Positions 62,914 to 64,000 of a stretch of 64,000 nt of DNA are shown here, in pieces. The stretch is from the NCBI GenBank assembly GCA_035297265.1, contig DATGZH010000042.1:1-64000 (forward strand), written 5' to 3'. The first letter of the stretch is position 1. Each line of letters opens with the position of its first letter. A program made the translations under genes and the position numbers. This DNA is from DATGZH01 sp035297265 (GTDB taxonomy: Bacteria > Actinomycetota > Acidimicrobiia > Acidimicrobiales > RAAP-2). The notes under the pieces were generated by a model that was not told where the DNA came from, made no database searches, and saw only the letters and a list, made by a program, of their open reading frames with translations.

Positions 62914-64000
62914 GCGGCGCGATCCTCGAGCTGACCGAGGACCGCCGGCGGGCCCTCACCCGGCTGCTCACCGCCTGGCGGCTCCACCACGCCGGCCCGG
63001 GCTCGGGGGAGGCCCCGGTCGACGTGCGCCAGGTCGAGGTGCTCCGGGCCGGCCGGCCGGGGCTCATCGACGTGCTCGCCGAGGTGAACGGGGTGACCGC
63101 ACACGCCGTCTTCGGGCTGCGGCGGCCGGGCCAGGAGGCCCACTTCCTCCGCAGCGGCGAGGAGCCCATCGTGGGGCTCCTCGACGACGACGAGGGCCTC
63201 GGCGTGGCCGTCGACGCCCTGCGGGACGGCGAGCTGGCCGGGCTGGTCCTCTCGGTGGTCACCGGCGACCCGCCGGCCGACGACTCGGTGGCCCTCGTGG
63301 GCGAGGAGCCCGAGGGGGTGGTCCTCTCGTTCGGGGAGCGCTGCACGATGACGGTGTTCCCGTTCCTCACGGCCGGGCCCCACCCGGGGATCGAGCTCCT
63401 CGTGGCCCTCGACGACGCCGGCTTCAACCACCTCGCCGCCCCGCTCGCCCTCTGGCGGCGGGAGGGGCGGGACCTGGGCGTGGTCCAGGAGTTCCTGGCC
63501 GGGCAGGCGGGCGGCTTCGCCGTGGCCCTCACGTCGCTCCGCGACCTCTACGCCACCGGCGGCCCGCCGGAGGACGCCGGGGGGGACTTCGCCCCCGAGG
63601 CCCGGGCCTTGGGCACGATGACCGCCCGCATGCACCTCGCCCTCGACCAGGCCTTCGGCCGGGAGGCGGCCTCCGTGGCCGCCTGGGTGGACGAGGCGGA
63701 GGCTCGCGTGGCGGCGGCCGACCCGAGTCTCCTCGACGAGCCCGACGTGGCCCCGACGCTCGCCTCGCTCCGCTCGGCCGGCCTCCGCGCCGTGGCGTTG
63801 CGCACCCACGGCGACTTCCACCTTGGCCGGACGGCACGCACCGACCAGGGCTGGGTGGTGGCCGACTGCCTGCCTGGCGGCGTGGCCGACGGGAACGGAC
63901 CGGCCCACCGCTCACCGCTCCACGACGTGGCCGACCTCCTCTGGTCCTTCCACCACGTGGCCACGGTGGCCGCCCAGGAGCGCGACCCCACCGGGCGCTC
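62910..64000 (+). CDS. Maltokinase-like protein, 3' end outside the window
   Basis: Aminoglycoside-phosphotransferase-like maltokinase (Mak/Pep2), which phosphorylates maltose from TreS for GlgE glucan synthesis. GTG start at 62910 overlaps the treS stop by 4 bases. No stop before the window end (over 360 codons). The catalytic loop THGDFHLG is clear (about residue 305). The following metal strand reads VVADCLPGG, where maltokinases usually have DFEGEP, so the Asp is kept but the rest differs. Then HRSPLHDVADLLWSFHHVA, as in the family. Pairing with TreS supports the call. Confidence 0.85.
   Translation, partial: MSGAILELTEDRRRALTRLLTAWRLHHAGPGSGEAPVDVRQVEVLRAGRPGLIDVLAEVNGVTAHAVFGLRRPGQEAHFLRSGEEPIVGLLDDDEGLGVAVDALRDGELAGLVLSVVTGDPPADDSVALVGEEPEGVVLSFGERCTMTVFPFLTAGPHPGIELLVALDDAGFNHLAAPLALWRREGRDLGVVQEFLAGQAGGFAVALTSLRDLYATGGPPEDAGGDFAPEARALGTMTARMHLALDQAFGREAASVAAWVDEAEARVAAADPSLLDEPDVAPTLASLRSAGLRAVALRTHGDFHLGRTARTDQGWVVADCLPGGVADGNGPAHRSPLHDVADLLWSFHHVATVAAQERDPTGR

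Overview
The window is high-GC actinobacterial chromosome. GTG starts, 4-base gene overlaps, many apparently leaderless genes, and the block rho-rpmE-prfA-prmC-sua5-glyA-wecA-atp fit a free-living actinomycete. My best inference is class Acidimicrobiia or a close relative, but this rests on gene order and protein character only. No rRNA, CRISPR array, transposase or integrase was seen.

Layout. 1-2.5 kb: the end of a DEAD-box RNA helicase, a PIG-L deacetylase and a class I glutamine amidotransferase. 2.5-7.4 kb: an FtsX-type ABC permease, a SARP/BTAD activator, a 52-residue DUF1059-like protein, the wreck of an alpha/beta hydrolase and a tandem rhodanese. The two intact + strand genes share a 16-bp box exactly 11 bp upstream of their -10 elements, so this looks like a small SARP regulon. 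7.7-15 kb: aconitase, a secreted repeat/CHAP protein, an FmdB zinc ribbon, a CrtC-like protein and ArgS. 15-23.3 kb: a secreted protein; a cluster of two PhyH dioxygenases, a TetR regulator and an alpha/beta hydrolase around a clear TetR operator; a PAS/GAF histidine kinase; a methyltransferase; a secreted protein; a VOC protein. 23.4-28.5 kb: amino-acid dehydrogenase and fused indolepyruvate-type ferredoxin oxidoreductase, divergent from an Lrp/AsnC regulator, probably deaminating amino acids and oxidising the oxo acids to acyl-CoA.

28.7-35.5 kb: a visibly less GC-rich island ending at a tRNA-Arg(CCG) gene. It holds two inverted GAP-family membrane proteins, a DUF6325 operon, a TetR regulator, a PLDc_N/SHOCT membrane protein and a large formylglycine-type arylsulfatase.

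35.7-64 kb: mainly housekeeping. lysA-hom-thrC (no thrB); rho, rpmE, prfA, prmC, sua5; a thiolase-like gene on the other strand; glyA, wecA; the complete F1Fo ATP synthase operon; glpX on the minus strand; then murA (Asp replaces the catalytic Cys), meaB, an enoyl-CoA hydratase, a trehalose synthase broken by one in-frame TAA, and the start of maltokinase.

The best leads are the SARP box pair (5.9-6.5 kb), the TetR double operator (17.2 kb), the sulfatase island, the nonsense codon in treS, and a recurring pattern of -10 hexamers 5-7 nt before start codons.
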